This document shows, piece after piece, positions 30,850-43,705 of a DNA stretch of 64,000 nucleotides (positions are counted from its first letter, which is position 1; the number at the start of each line of letters is the position of its first letter). The notes beneath the pieces are model-generated. The model ran no database searches, was not told where the DNA came from, and saw only the letters and a program-made list of their open reading frames with translations. Where the stretch lies: contig CM114275.1 of assembly GCA_050084515.1 (NCBI GenBank), forward strand, positions 12,400,001 through 12,464,000, written 5' to 3'. The DNA is from Blasia pusilla. Lineage: Eukaryota > Marchantiophyta > Marchantiopsida > Blasiales. A program made the translations under genes and the position numbers.

Positions 30850-31610
30850 TCAATCGAAGTGTACCTTATTTTTTATAACAAGGTCTTGTCACAAGGGGCT
30901 TAAAATGACCTTGTAATTTTTGGGCTTTGGCTTGTATCTCCATTTTCCTTGAATATCTTCAGGGAGGTAATATGGACTAGAATACATCATTTTACCAAGG
31001 TTTACCTAAAAAATGCATGTTTGTTGTGAGTGAAAAATGCACATCTCATTTTTCATTAGAGGGTCTTATCATGAGGGGTTCAAAATGACCTTGTGATTTT
31101 TGGGGTTTGGATTCTAGCTTTAGTTTTATTGGAAATTTTCAAGAAGAGACAAATCACCATAGTAAAGTGGTATACAAAGTTTCACCTCAAAATCACATGT
31201 TTGGTTCAAATAAAAAAAAGTTGTCTCATTTTTCATAAGGAGGTCATATTGCTTAAAGCTTAAAATGACCTTATGAATTTTGGGCTTTGATTTGTAGCTC
31301 CATTTCCTTTGAAATTTTTTAAGGAGGTTAATTCACCAAAATGAAGCATTTTACCAAGTTGAAGCTTAAGGGCATGTGTTTGGTTCAAATGAAAAAAATA
31401 TACCTCATTTTTTTATTAGAAGGTCTTATCACACATGTACCTAATGAATTTATGATTTTTGAGCTTTGGAGTATCACTCCATTTTTCTTGAAAACTTTTC
31501 AGCAAGAGAACTATACCACGATGAAGCATTGTATCAAGTTTTAGCTCAAAATCAATCTTTCGATTCAAATGAAAAACATCTAGCCTTAGGTTCTTTATAT
31601 ACTAAAAACT
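30850..31610. repeat. 180-bp tandem repeat array, four units
   Basis: Four diverged units recur at an exact 180-bp spacing. The segment beginning AAAATGACCTT and containing TTTTTGGGCTTTGG and CCATTTTCCTTGA falls at 30902, 31082, 31262 and 31441. The same core occurs in the array at 58800-61470, so the two are related satellites. Confidence 0.8.
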
Positions 31611-32689
31611 TGATGTGGAGGTTGAGATGATCAATGTGCACATGTCACCTTCTTGGAGCCTTGGAGGGCCTTGAGAGGGGATGTATTCCAAGGAGAGTCT
31701 TGTAGAGGTTCATCTTTCTAGAGTTGAGTCTTCCGAGTATAAGCTACAATAGGCCCGAGTAGAGTAGTACCAACATGCTACAAATCTAGATTCCCTCATG
31801 GTGGGGGTGAATTTGGCTTGATTATCATTCAATTTTATCACAAAGCGGTGTGTTTCGCATCTAATTTTCAGATGGAGAAGATCCATGCAATCACAAAATT
31901 GATCATATGCATAAAGTGAGTATTGATTTTTTGGTCATTGTGCACATCTCCATGATGGATGCCACTTCTTGTATAGGGGATCTATGAGTATCCATAGGGT
32001 ACCTTTAAGGAGGCTGTAAGATGGCCTCAAGATCTCAAGGATGGCTTGATGAGGATTAGGGTAACTTGAGAGAGTAGGTTTTTATGTGTATGTGATGTTT
32101 GGCGGTATATGGTGTATTATGTATGAGCAAGAGTTTCAATTGCATCATGGGGTAGAGGTGTTGTCAAGTGGTATGAGACATGTATCGTATCCTAGTATGG
32201 GATGTGTGTGGACTAACACTGGACTTTATGTAGTCGGTTCAATAGTATAATCGCGTACATAAGTTAGGTGAACTTAGTTCGTATCCTAGGGGTGGGTATT
32301 GATAGTGAAAATTTCCAAGTAATGGTTGTGTTGTGAGTGGGTGACAATTGTCATTACATGTGGTCCTGAGTGTGAATGTGGGTGGCAGCACAAGGTAGTT
32401 GCTAATGGTGATGTATGAGGCGAAGTGTTAATTTAAACCTTTTCTAAGGGATCTGAGGAAGGTATGTGTTGGCACGAGTACTAGTGGTGCTTTTATTTGG
32501 AGTGGGTTATGATATTATCCATCACTATTGTGTTGAGTTTGGTGTTTGAGGTGGACTGGGGATTAAGAGGATACCAATTGGTGCCTAAGTGGTGGTGTCA
32601 CCATTCCATCACATGATGACATGGAAAAGGTATATGGGTACATGAGGGGCCAAAGATGATGCTCAAGAGTGGTGGGTATGATCAACCTC
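31611..32689. other. Non-coding
   Basis: No gene or repeat recognised. One G-run-rich, transposon-like stretch at 32090-32420 without domains. Confidence 0.35.
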
Positions 32690-33380
32690 CTTGACTTCAT
32701 GGGGAAGTACGTTTGATGCTTGGTACACATGAAAATCGAGCCGTATTCTCTCAAAGTTCATTCCATTCAAAGTATAGACTTGTCTATTTGAGCACCTAGA
32801 GTGTGCTCGGATTTCCAACCATGCAGAACTTGCAGAGTGGCACATGGAGGAGGTTCAAGCTTGGAGACAATACAAAGGCCCATACTATACTTTGCAAGTG
32901 ATTTCGGATAAGTCCAACTTTTTGGTTGAGGGAGAATTTGTTGAAAATGTTGAGGTGAGGGATGTTAAGGGGCACCAACACATGAAGAAGGATGCATGTG
33001 CAATCCTAGTTCAGCCGCGTGGTTGAGTTCTTTGAGGTGTTTAGGAAGAACTACCAAGGGGTTAGGACAAAGAAACTCCATGAGTTGCAAGAGTTTCAAC
33101 AATAGTCTAGAGAGTCTCAGAGAGGCTTCTACACACATAGGTCACTTGGTTGAGGCCACACGAGGAGTGATTAAGGCACAAGTGGTACAATATTGGTACA
33201 CAGCACTTAAACGTGACAAAATCTTGTAGAGTTAAAGAAGTGTTTGACAATGGTTCTTTAGAGTTCAATACATTGTTATGAAAATTGTTGGAGATGAGAG
33301 TTAATGGAAGTTGAGAGAGTAAAGAAATACTTTGTTGTTGATGAGCATGTTGCGCAATAGAGGGGGGAGTCATGTGATAC
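32690..33380 (+). pseudogene. gag fragment, copy D
   Basis: Degenerate gag of the same superfamily. FIPFKV.TCLFEHLEC aligns with FNPFTTWNGMFQHLEG, and MEEVQAWRQYKGPYYT with REIEAWRLYYDPHYVSW. VVEFFEVFRKNYQGVRTKKL then aligns almost exactly with the copy C block VVEFFVETRASYQGVRTKKL. Frame changes and stops throughout. No other element domains nearby. Confidence 0.7.
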
Positions 33381-33734
33381 TCTTAATTGATACTTAGAGA
33401 AGAAGTATAAGAAAAGTGGTTAACTTTTTGAAACTTTTAGATAAGAAAGGAAAGGTTGTGTGAAGAAGTTGGCGTTATGAGGAAGTAATTAGAATTGATA
33501 AGAACATAGAAGCAATGATGTGAAGAACTCTACGAAAGATATAAGGACATCTTGCACGAACAACGTTCAAAGGGGATTGAAGCAGTAAGTCATAGAGACA
33601 CAAAATCAAAGTCATATCTTCCAAATGGTTCAAATAACTAGCATGGTTTGTCGTCATAACATGAAAATGTGAGCCATATTACCACATCATGTAGAGGACA
33701 TGATGAATGATTCAATGATATGGACTAGAGGAAA

Positions 33735-34075
33735 AAAATTCACGTCCATCCATATCTCCCATCCTCCATCCATTTGTCCATCTGTTATCTCTGTCAATGT
33801 GTTGCACCCTCCATTTGCACTCATGATTCATCCCACCTTCCTCCTTTCATCTTCTTCAACTTCATCTATCCAATCCAATTTCTTCTATTAACCCAATCCC
33901 TCATTCCATCCATCAACCTCGTCTATCATCACCCTTCATTTGTCCATCAACTCCGTTTATCCATCCACACTTCATCAATCCATCTATCAACTCCATTCAT
34001 CCATTCATCCATGCATCCACTAATACCGTTTCCATCCACACTCCACCCATCAACCCTATTTGTTTGTCTATGCGC
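33735..34075 (+). repeat. CATC/CCAT-rich low-complexity tract
   Basis: Dense CATCCAT, TCCATC and ATCAAC words. The long open frame here (33774-34238) reflects the simple-sequence composition and is not a gene. Confidence 0.7.
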
Positions 34076-35884
34076 CCCAACTTGCATTGTCTTCTTGGTC
34101 TACCAAAACATGTGGTGGCCAAAATTCAAACTTGCACCACTAACCCCAAAGTGGAGCTTTTTACCACTAGTTCATACATCATTACACATAAAAATTTATG
34201 AACTTAAATACACATATAAATATCATTTTACCTTTTAAGCACATTTCTACTTTTAAAACTCATGTTTGTATTTTTTACACACAAATTCATAGTGTAAAAC
34301 TGATATATTTTTACTTTCAAGTTTTTAAGGAGTTGGAACTCCTTATCTATGATAAAACTAATTGAAATATTTTTCAAAATAGTTGAGAATATTTTTAAAT
34401 AATTTTGGGGAATACAAGATAATACCTAAATTTTTTCCATAATCCAAAATATTATTTTATCGGATGAATTAAAGTTAAAATATAATCTAATGGATTACAA
34501 AATTCAATCAATGCACATTTTAAAAAATCAATCTTGTACTTTGTCAGAAAGATGAGCTCAATTATAATTATGTTGATGGATATTTCTTGTTTCTAAAATC
34601 CAAAATTTGAAAAACAAAGGATTGTTCATTTGGATAAAATTTATGAATATCCCTGAAGGAAATTGAGTTCCAAATCTAATGAAATATAAGAATATATGAT
34701 TTTTCCTAATATCAGAGAATTTATAATAATATCTCAACATTGAAATTATCCCAAAAAAATTTTAGAATGGAAAAGTTAAAAATTTCATTGAGAGGTTGAA
34801 GAATCCTAGTATTCTCAATCTTATAATTAAAATAAGTACACAATATATTAAATGGATAGGGAAAGTTCAATTGTAGTGCTTTTTATGGATATTTCTCATT
34901 TCTAAAACTAACATTCATGAAAAAAGAGCGATTGCAATGATTGGATTAAGAATATCAATATCTATTTTTTAAGAAAATAAAACTTATAAAAAAATAAATA
35001 TTCAAAATATATGAAAATAATATATTTAACTATGAGAGTCCAGATTTCAAGTTTGGTTTTTAATTCCATATTGAAAAATAGAATGGCTATGAAAATATTC
35101 ATAAATCCCTCCTTATGGCCACGCATTCTTCGAAAAAATTTTAATATATGAAGATTGTCATAGATCATGTTGAATTTGATCTCCAAACGCACAACCTCAT
35201 ATATATATATAGCCATAAAAATTCAAGGATTGAATGAATATTTAACAACTCACATCATCTTTTTGAAATTTCAAATTTATGATTATAATTTTTAATTCCA
35301 ATTGGAGATATGTTCTAGCTTTGAATTTTTAAAAACTAGAATCATCCAATGCCTACATATGCCATGTCTGTAAAACCTTAAATATTTTTTACTAAGTTAT
35401 GGTGATGTTGTATATAGATGATATCATCTTCACAATGATAAAGGCTTAACATACAATTCCACATCATGGTGTGGTATTAATCTTTGCTTCTTGCTATACT
35501 TCTAGCTTAATTTTTGGTTGATGCCTAAAACTTTGGAGGAGTAAGAAAAATTTAGAAATGGTAAAATTTTTTTTGGAAAAGGGAATTAAAATAAAAAGGA
35601 GAGTCAAAATTCCAATTTTGGTTTTTAATTTCATGTAAAAGAATGGAAGGGCACCAAAAATGTCTATGAATCCTCTAACCATAGTCACATAACCTTTCAA
35701 AAAAGTTTGAAGGTTAGAATATGGCTATGGGTTAATGTGACAATGTAACTTTTTATTCTAATAGGATTAATTTAACTACCATTATGATATTTTCTAATCA
35801 TAACTCTATTCACAATCATGTTTTGGATCCGAACATACATATTCATCATATGACCACATGCATGTATAGGTTGCACAAAGAGTG
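34076..35884. other. AT-rich non-coding DNA
   Basis: Strongly AT-rich; an (AT)n run at 35201-35211. No gene or repeat recognised. Confidence 0.5.
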
Positions 35885-36639
35885 GGTTGACAAAGTCCGT
35901 GTCCATGGACTTATGTCCATCTTAGGGACGGACATGTATGTGCGGGCCTGCCCCTAAGCGGGCCGAGCCTGCACCCATTTTGTGGCCCGCACGAAGCCCG
36001 CGGGGCAGGTTGGGCTCCCATTCGGCGGGATCATGGCCCACACAGGGTGGGTTAAGGGCCCGCGTCGTGTGCGATCCATGAACCTGCCTTACCAAGGTTG
36101 CACGGAAACGGACAAGTCCACACATATCCAAGGACATGCGTGGCTCGTACCCAAGCTCACCTAGAGCCCGCCGCGTAGACCCCGCTAACGGAGTCCACAC
36201 CCATTGCATGGCTCCCCAAGGCCCGAGACATGCTCAGGTCCGCACGGGCCCCCTATGGGCTTCTATCTCACCATGCGGGCCCTACATGGGCCTGGTGTTG
36301 GACTTGTGGTAGGTCGTGGCGGGCAACATAATAGGTGCGGGCTCCCTTAGGCTAGGTCTATACAGCGGGCTCTGGGCCGGCTCGGGTGTGGGCCATAGAT
36401 ACCCGAGCCCACACACATATAAGTGCGCAAACATGGACATGTCCGTGTGCAACCTTATGCCCTACAGGCCCTGAACCGTGGGCCATATGAGCGCATGCTG
36501 CAGGCTCCACGTGGGCCACAAAATGGGTGCGGGCTCGGCCTGCCTAGTTCTACGTGATGGGCTCAGCAACGGATTGAGGGTCTGGCTTGGTTGTAGGCCA
36601 CGAGTACCAAAGTGGCATGTCCGTCCCGTGGATATACTT
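35885..36639. repeat. GGGC/GCCC-rich repeat with MITE-like inverted ends
   Basis: GC-rich DNA dominated by GGGCCC, GCCCGC and GCGGGC words. An arm AAGGTTGCAC at 36094 and its inverse GTGCAACCTT ending 36456 enclose ~363 bp, with further pairing through ACGGACA/TGTCCGT. A compositionally similar block lies at 44190-44660, and both start near a GTCCGT.TATGG(A/G) word. Possibly a non-autonomous DNA transposon. No transposase here. Confidence 0.45.
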
Positions 36640-37805
36640 GTTAGAGCGAGATTGCTGAGACTTCGATCGCGAGGTGTGATGGAGAGTCCTCATATCCAGA
36701 GGTCGGTGAGGAGGCGATAGGTGGTTGAGATATCCACAAGGATGTAGTAGTCTTGGAGTACCTACGTATTAATAGCTTTGCAAGCATAGTGGGTACCATA
36801 CTAGAGAGTGTGATTAGATCCTACAACAAGCGAGAAAACTTTCATGGAAGGGGACACAAGTGTTTTGAGTTTGGGAGGATGGTAGAGTATGCGTCGTGCC
36901 TCATCCTTTGCCGAGAGCATGTTTGGTGTAGCATGCCCATGAGGAGTTTGGTCATTTTGGAGTGAAGCGGACACAAAACTTGCTCTAGATATAATGCAGA
37001 TTAACGTTCAATAATTTGTTGCCAGATACATGGTGTCATTGGTGTGTGATAAGGTCCGGTTATCATTCGATGCTCCAACTCCATGATTGCATCTACTATC
37101 GATCATGGATTTAGGATGTAGATGGAGTTTGGATTTTGCAAGATCTTTACCTTTGATCGAGCGCCATAGTCCCTTATGTGTTGGTGATAGTTAAACACTT
37201 CTTGGAGTGGATAGCGTTGGTTGTATTTCCTAACAAAGCAAGTGAGGGAATAGTGTATGCCTTCTTAGATTGAGTGTTGAGTCATTATGGCACATCAGTT
37301 GAGGTGTTGGCAGACTAGGGTATGGAGTTTCGTGGGGGGGGGTTCAAACCTTGTATGATTAGGCACTGATTGACCACTACAACACTTCACAAGATCATCC
37401 TTAGGTGGATGGACCAACGAAGAGAGTTTTATAGACGATGAAGAGGCGGTTACAAAAGTATGGCTTAAAGACAGTTCACCTAAGATATTGGGACCTATAG
37501 TTGTCATGGTTGGCAATGGGATACAGATTTAGTAGGTAGACATCCTTAGCATTGTTCTCATCATATTTTTTGCTCTATGGCCGAGAGCCTTATTAACCTA
37601 CGGCCATTCGTCGTACTGCGAGTGAGGTGTTGAACCTTGATGACCCTAATGTACGGATGCAAGCATGTTTTCATAGGATTGAGTTGTTTCAGAGAGTTAG
37701 GCCCATGGCATAGAACTTGGCAATTACGTAGTTTGGATACTTTAAGGTATGTCACTATTCAGGGAGGTGGTTATCAACCAAGGATTTGGAGATTTCAACC
37801 TCTAC
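36640..37805 (+). pseudogene. Ty3/gypsy copy E: RNase H/integrase remnant
   Basis: Aligns at nucleotide level with copies A and B from the RNase H/integrase linker (GAGATTGCTGAGACTT, shared with 16750-16770) through the zinc region (GAGTGAAGCGGACA), the integrase core (ATGGAGTTTGGATTTTGCA, shared with 28020) and the post-core NLDDPNV.MQACFHR block to ~37800. Densely broken; the catalytic residues cannot be read in one frame. No PHD finger or LTR follows. Confidence 0.75.
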
Positions 37806-39409
37806 CTCTCGTGGCTAGCTTCGTCTTGAAGCACTCCCAACCTTGAGCTTTTCAAGTGGAACAATTAGGTTGAGTCCCAAAGACTCAACCAATTGTGCGT
37901 TTTGTAGGTAGCCAAGAAATGACCAAGTGCTAATTGGGTCAAGTCTCCCCAAGTACGTACCATATATCTAAGAAGTGTCTTCCCCAACTCGACCAATCTT
38001 TCCAAGTTTCTTACATCCGGTGCTTTAATTTTTATTACTTTTGTAGGTGTGGCTTTATGATTGCCTTATTTGGTTTTACAAAATCTTTCCTATACTGAAG
38101 TGTATCGAGTAATTCCTCAAGGTGCTTCCCTTAGTTCAAAGATGAAACATGGCCAAACACACATCACAATTAGTTCTTTGTTCAAGGATTTTTTAGTATA
38201 TAGGAAGCGAGAGTCCCCCCACCCTTTCCCCCCCCTTATAGGTACTTCTAGTTTCCTATGGGAATCCCAACTTCCCTAATCTCCCTATTGAACCCTTGAT
38301 TTTAGCCCTCCATCCAAATGTGGTTTGTGATCGGTGTAGTTATCCATCAAGATAGTTGGACAGAGACTTCCTATAGATTATGCGACTCTTAGATCCCCAA
38401 AACACATCTTAGAGCTAGAATTTTGTTTCATGTGTCTTATGGCTAGCGCCCATATTGACTCCCCATTTGATGTCTCATGGTTGTCTTGTTGCCCATCACG
38501 TTTCATGACTCGTCTTGTGGCATCTCACCTATCTTAACTACTCACGGGTTCCATGCTTCTCGCCCTCGACTTGGCACTTGGCCCCAAGCTCTCAAACCTT
38601 GCTTACCTTGCCTTTTTCTCTACAATTAGCTACGCCCCTTTCTCACTGAAGGCTAGTCTCAAGACATGTGCATGTCTCACTTAGCATCACTACGTCAAAT
38701 CTGCATCCAGTTCAGCCACCCTTCGGCCTAGTCTCAAGACTAACTAGTCTGTTTATGACTTTGGTGGCTTACACCAAGGTCTTTCCTCTTTGGACCCATG
38801 ATCATGACTCACTTCATAGCTCTCGGCTAGGACTAAGGACTTAACTATTTGCGATGCTCTCCCACGTAGTCGAGTCAATTACAACGTTCTTGTCGACTAG
38901 AGTTTGGCCTCCCCAAAAGACACCATATATAATCCTTGGGTTGAATTCTCCAACGCTTTGGGTTTGGGCCTAGTCCTTCACTGAACACCCAAGCCTACGC
39001 CGATCTAATCTATCATGATATGTCAGGTCATACTAAGTACATGACACTTAGACCCCCATTACGATAGTAATTGAGATCAAGCTCAAAAATCTAATCTTTT
39101 GATTCCAGAACATATGTATTTCATGATCCATTCATAAGTACATCCATCCCTATGGAAAAATATTCCTCAAACGCCCCAAGGCTCGTCTAGAGCATCATGA
39201 TGAACCTTCAGAACCTTGGTCCCTTGACTCTCATGAACATATATATGTTGTTGCTTCTATTTCAAAACATGATCCATGAGTGTAACATGTCTTATATTCA
39301 TCCCTTCTTCAGAAACTCTAACCATCCTTGCACAATTTTATTGTGTTGTTAAGTTGCCTTCACCAAGTTTCTCTAATCTGTTTCAAACACCAAAGCCCCT
39401 TTCAATTAT
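37806..39409. other. Non-coding
   Basis: No gene or repeat recognised. It may include the 3' region of the minus-strand gypsy at 39410-39965, but no integrase motif is visible. Confidence 0.35.
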
Positions 39410-39965
39410 TTTTCTCGCCTACTCAAGACATTGACTACCACATTCTCCTTTCTTGGCTTATAAAATATTTCTATATACAATCTCACTAGTTGGGTATTCT
39501 TGCCAATGGAGTTTTTTGGGTGATAACTTCTTCTTTCTTGTCTTATATTCTTCTTCTTTTTGACTTGCAAAATATTTGCGAGTGATGTTGTTGGTGTAAA
39601 ACTTGAAGTGCACACTATGTAGCAAGTATACTTCCCACTTCTTGAGTCAATGAATCACCCCATACATATCCCTTTCATGAGTGGGCCAGTTTTGCTCTAA
39701 CTTGTACGACTCATAAGAAACTAGTCGATCCGCACGGTTCAACACTCCTCCAAATGCAAAGTTAGATACATCGGTCCAAACTTTGAATGGGATCCTAATT
39801 TCCACTAACTTGAGTACATAAGGGCTGCTAAAAATACTTTGGTTGCTCAAATGCCTCCTAGATAATACTTTGTGGACCATTGGAACACTGTTGCTTTCTG
39901 TGTAAAGTCATACATGCATCTAGCAACCTTGGCAAAATCTTGGATATATCTTCTATAGGGGGGCT
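39410..39965 (-). pseudogene. Ty3/gypsy reverse transcriptase end and RNase H (another lineage)
   Basis: From 39965 downward: PPYRRYIQDFAKVA (end of reverse transcriptase), SPYVLKLVEIRIPFKVWTDV followed by SNFAFGGVLN (RNase H start, catalytic Asp in WTD), LVSYESYKLEQNWPTHERDM (catalytic Glu in HERD), then after frame slips FYKPRKENVVVNVLSRREK, the typical RNase H tail. Different in sequence from the methyltransferase family. No flanking LTR identified. Confidence 0.8.
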
Positions 39966-42864
39966 AGTATTGTGGGAGGAGAGGAAGAGAGGAGAGTCTC
40001 TCTAAAAAAAAAAAGGATAAAATCATTAACCAATCTTCAAAACTTTCTTGTAATTTATAATATTCTCCTCTACTTGAAACGCAAGAACTGTTTTAAACAG
40101 AGTTACTAGTAGACCAAGTTGTGGCATAAACTAACCTCATTTTTCAACCTAGAAAATTATTTGCAAGTGTGAAGACCACATCTAGCATGCTTAAATCACT
40201 CTCTATATAAGCCATATTTAGTCAATCATGAGGATATCTTATCATTGCATAACCATAGAGGGAATTTTATTTCTTCCAAACTATTGTCATAATAATCACA
40301 AGTGCTCAAAATACACTCAGACTATGGGGTGAATTGTTGAAAGGCGCTTACTTATAGACTCCAACATTGCAATTGTCAGAACCCTGCATGTTGTGAGAAA
40401 TGGATAGTAAAGATGGACATGGACTTGGAAGAGACCGTAGACTATTTTGATTAGGAAAACACATAAGGAGTAAAAAATTGATTTGGGGTTGGTGGAGTCT
40501 CATGAGAATGGATGAGGCATTTTACTATGCAATCACATATTTCAGAAGTTACTCCTCCAACGTTTTGGATTCAAATAAGTAGCAAGAAATGAGTGGTGAA
40601 AAAATGCTCGGGGATCTCACTTCCACAAATTTGCCCCAACAGATGCGATAAAGTAAGGGGTTTTTTAATTGCGTCCTTCGGAAGACTTATTAAGTTTTGT
40701 GGAAGAACAAAAGGGTTCAATTTATTCCAAGGCGCTCTTAAAAGAACAATAGGTTCTTTATATTAGTTGCCCTTCAATAGAAGATGTTCACTTAAGATAG
40801 GTTTAATACTGATAAATTATATATAATACATATTTATTGAATAAAATTTATTTATATTTATTTCAAATAAATTTTCTCCCTAGGTAGGAAATTCTTTGAT
40901 TCTTTGCAGGGAAATTTAGAGGGAAAAAGATAGTTTTTTTTTTCTAAATGGTTTCCCCCCTTAACCATTTTCCCACTTTTTCTCCCAAGTAGACTTGAAC
41001 CGGGTTTGGGTTTAGGGGAAAACCTTCCAAGGAAAGACGAACAACCGCCACTCAAAAGAGGAGCTTGCAAGCAAGTTGCAGGCGGGTTGTAGGGAGGTTT
41101 GATGATTGAGCAGGCTTTGATCAATCCTCTGTCGAGTTCTTGCCAAATAGCGGACATGTTAAAAAGCTTTCTTTGATCTTTTTTTTGTTCAATTGGATCT
41201 ACATCTTGCGATATTGGAACCTCAGACACACGTAATGTGCTTCTCTAGAATTGTTCGTGTATGTCTATCATTTCGGCTTATTGTTGAAGTTGGTTCACCA
41301 TTTTTCAGCATTGGTCGGCTTATTGTTATCCACCCTCTTGTTTTCAGGATGAGTAAGGTAAGCATGTGACCTCTCTCTCTTTTGATTCACATTTGGTCGT
41401 GGGGGGAATGAGATTTGGTCGTGAAAGAGAGATATTTGCAGCCTAACGCGCCCAACAAAAATCTTCCTCTCCTTGCCATCTCTCAGATGCAATCCTATGC
41501 TTCTCCAGAGCCACCATGCGCGTGCCTCTTGTAATGCCACCATGCACAAATCTCGGACGAGCACTCAAGTACAGTATTCAGTTGTGCTCATAGTTTTCCA
41601 AAAGGAAATATGTGGTTGAAAGTTGAAACCAATGTCGTCTCTTGTGGATAGTTGTGTATAGAGTGATCAATGAATCAAATTTTTCTGCTTGTTGCCAATC
41701 ACGTATATTTTTAATGTTTGAGCTCTCCAAAAACACTTGAAAATTAGCAACTCTCTGTGAGCGTGGTTGTCAAGCAAAATTGCCTATTGTGGCGATTCCC
41801 CATGCAATAGTGCCTATTGTAACTTATGAGGGCAAGATTATCTATAAAAACAAGGCTATCTTTCAATCCTCTCCCTCTTTTAGCCTTTTCAAAGAGCCTC
41901 CCGGCGGTTAATCAAAAGGTAAGCATTGGCATATATGCCGAGGTCTTTTTCACGACAGCGATTCACTCTTGTAAATCCGTTGTCTTGCAATCCTTTCATG
42001 TCAAAGGACATGCTAACTTGAATAGCCCAAAAGACATATTACACTACTAGCAAGAGAAAGGAGCGTGATGCTAATTGCCCAACTTGTTTGGTTGACGTTG
42101 GTAGTGATATTGCATTTATGTTTGAATCTACAATAGACGTTGGCCCTTCCACAAGATCAACAAAGTCAAAGAAAAGGAAGGGAAAAGAGACACAACTTAT
42201 AGTGGAGGCAAGAGTTGCAAAAAGGAGTATTGGTTGGGGCGTATTGTGTTTATGATTCAAAAGAATGGTACACATTGGTCAAGACGTCGTAGGGCCTTGG
42301 ACTTGATAGACATGCTTATACCTCCTCCAAGATAGAAGGGAATAATTTTTCGTGTCATGTGTAATTGGTTCAAGTCTTCCAGTTGGTAACAACAAAACCT
42401 TGTTCACTTATGATGCAGTAGATGTGCAATGGATTGATATTAAATCACTGAGTTCTAATGTGAACTTGACAATGAAATAAGGGGTACAAGATAGAATATA
42501 TATACTTGATTCAGTTTACTTAAATCCTTTGACTACATACATTCAGAGTGCGAGTTCATCTTGGTGAGTTTTTTTTTATGTTTGAGACATGTTGGATTCA
42601 ATATTTTTGTGGATTGTGCTTAGAGTGTACTTGACACTGTTGAATTGTGAGTAGGTTAGTGGGAGGGAGTAGACTACGGGAATGACAGATTGACTGATTG
42701 AATTTCTTGCTCAATGGGGTATTGAATCCCCCTTTATCATAGTGTAAGGAAAACATGTTGTATGTTAACTGAACTTGGTACTTTTCTTTTCTTTCAAGGC
42801 CTAATTTTTTTCAAGTGATTGGTTTACTTAAAGAATTTTACGGGTACCAAAAGGAGAAAAAAGG
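39966..42864. other. Mostly non-coding; two unexplained open stretches
   Basis: A 123-codon minus frame at 40858-41229 (DRGLIKACSIIKPPYNPPAT) and a plus stretch at 42037-42256 (CPTCLVDVGSDIAFMFE, then a Lys-rich run) read somewhat like protein but match no family I know. Neither has supporting context, so I do not call genes. Confidence 0.3.
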
Positions 42865-43080
42865 AGATGTGAAGTTTATACAAAATGGAGGATTGCAATT
42901 TTTCCAACAATGACTAAGAAGACTTGGAGGCCATAAATGAGGTATTCTAATGGGAAATTAATCACAAATTTCATAAGTACAAGAAATTAGTTAGTAGTAA
43001 AGAGATAATGTGGATGTGAAGTTGTTACAAAATGGAGGATTGGAATTTTTCCAACAATGACTACGAAGACTTGGTCCCTT
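42865..43080. repeat. Direct repeat of ~65 bp
   Basis: TACAAAATGGAGGATTG followed by CAATTTTTCCAACAATGACTA near 42880 recurs near 43029 with few changes, about 145-150 bp apart. Confidence 0.7.
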
Positions 43081-43324
43081 GGGGGCTATGAACCATTTAC
43101 AAGAGTGGGCTAAGTAATGGCTCAATGGAGTCTTCATTAGGCAGATAGGTATTTTTCATTTATGGTAAATGACAGATTGTAGAAGTCATTCGTGCAACTA
43201 GTCGGAATGTGACCAGTTGTAGGACATGAGAAGTGAAGAGAGAGTTGCAATATGTCGCAAACGCAGAGCTTAGAAATGTAGGTTAGGAAAGCAATTGAGG
43301 AACGAGAGGAAAAAATTGACAAAC

Positions 43325-43705
43325 ATTAAGACCTGCAACCTGTCGGAATCTGACAAGTTGCAAGGAGCAAGTGACAATAACTTGGGCAGTTGTTTGAGCA
43401 AATGACATAGTTGAAAAGTGATTTCTACTCTTATTCAACCATTGAATAAAATATCAAGGAATTTCATTTGTAAATTTATGTACATCCTTCTATACTTTCG
43501 GAGATAGTCGAGGAGTCTTAAGAAGGCATATGGGCATTTCTAATTACTAGCTCTTCACAATTTTGAGGATAGAAACGTAAATGAAGGAATGAGAGGCAAA
43601 GAGCGAGAAGCATTCAAACCTACAACCTGGTGGAATCTGACAGGTTGCAAGGAGTGGGGGACAACAACTTGGACAGTTGTTAGAGCAAAAAGGTTAGAGA
43701 TAAAA
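43325..43705. repeat. Direct repeat with internal hairpin
   Basis: Blocks with the word CTGCAACCTG/CTACAACCTG, GGAATCTGACA and GTTGCAAGGAG occur at ~43330 and ~43618, about 288 bp apart; a shorter relative lies at ~43200. Within each, CAACCTG pairs with its inverse after ~11 bases. Confidence 0.6.

Noticed and set aside
33774-34238. 154-codon plus-strand open frame
   Set aside because: Low-complexity CATC-rich tract; Ser/His/Pro-rich translation is a composition artefact.
40858-41229. 123-codon minus-strand frame as a host gene
   Set aside because: No recognised domain, no splice or promoter context, AT-rich flanks.
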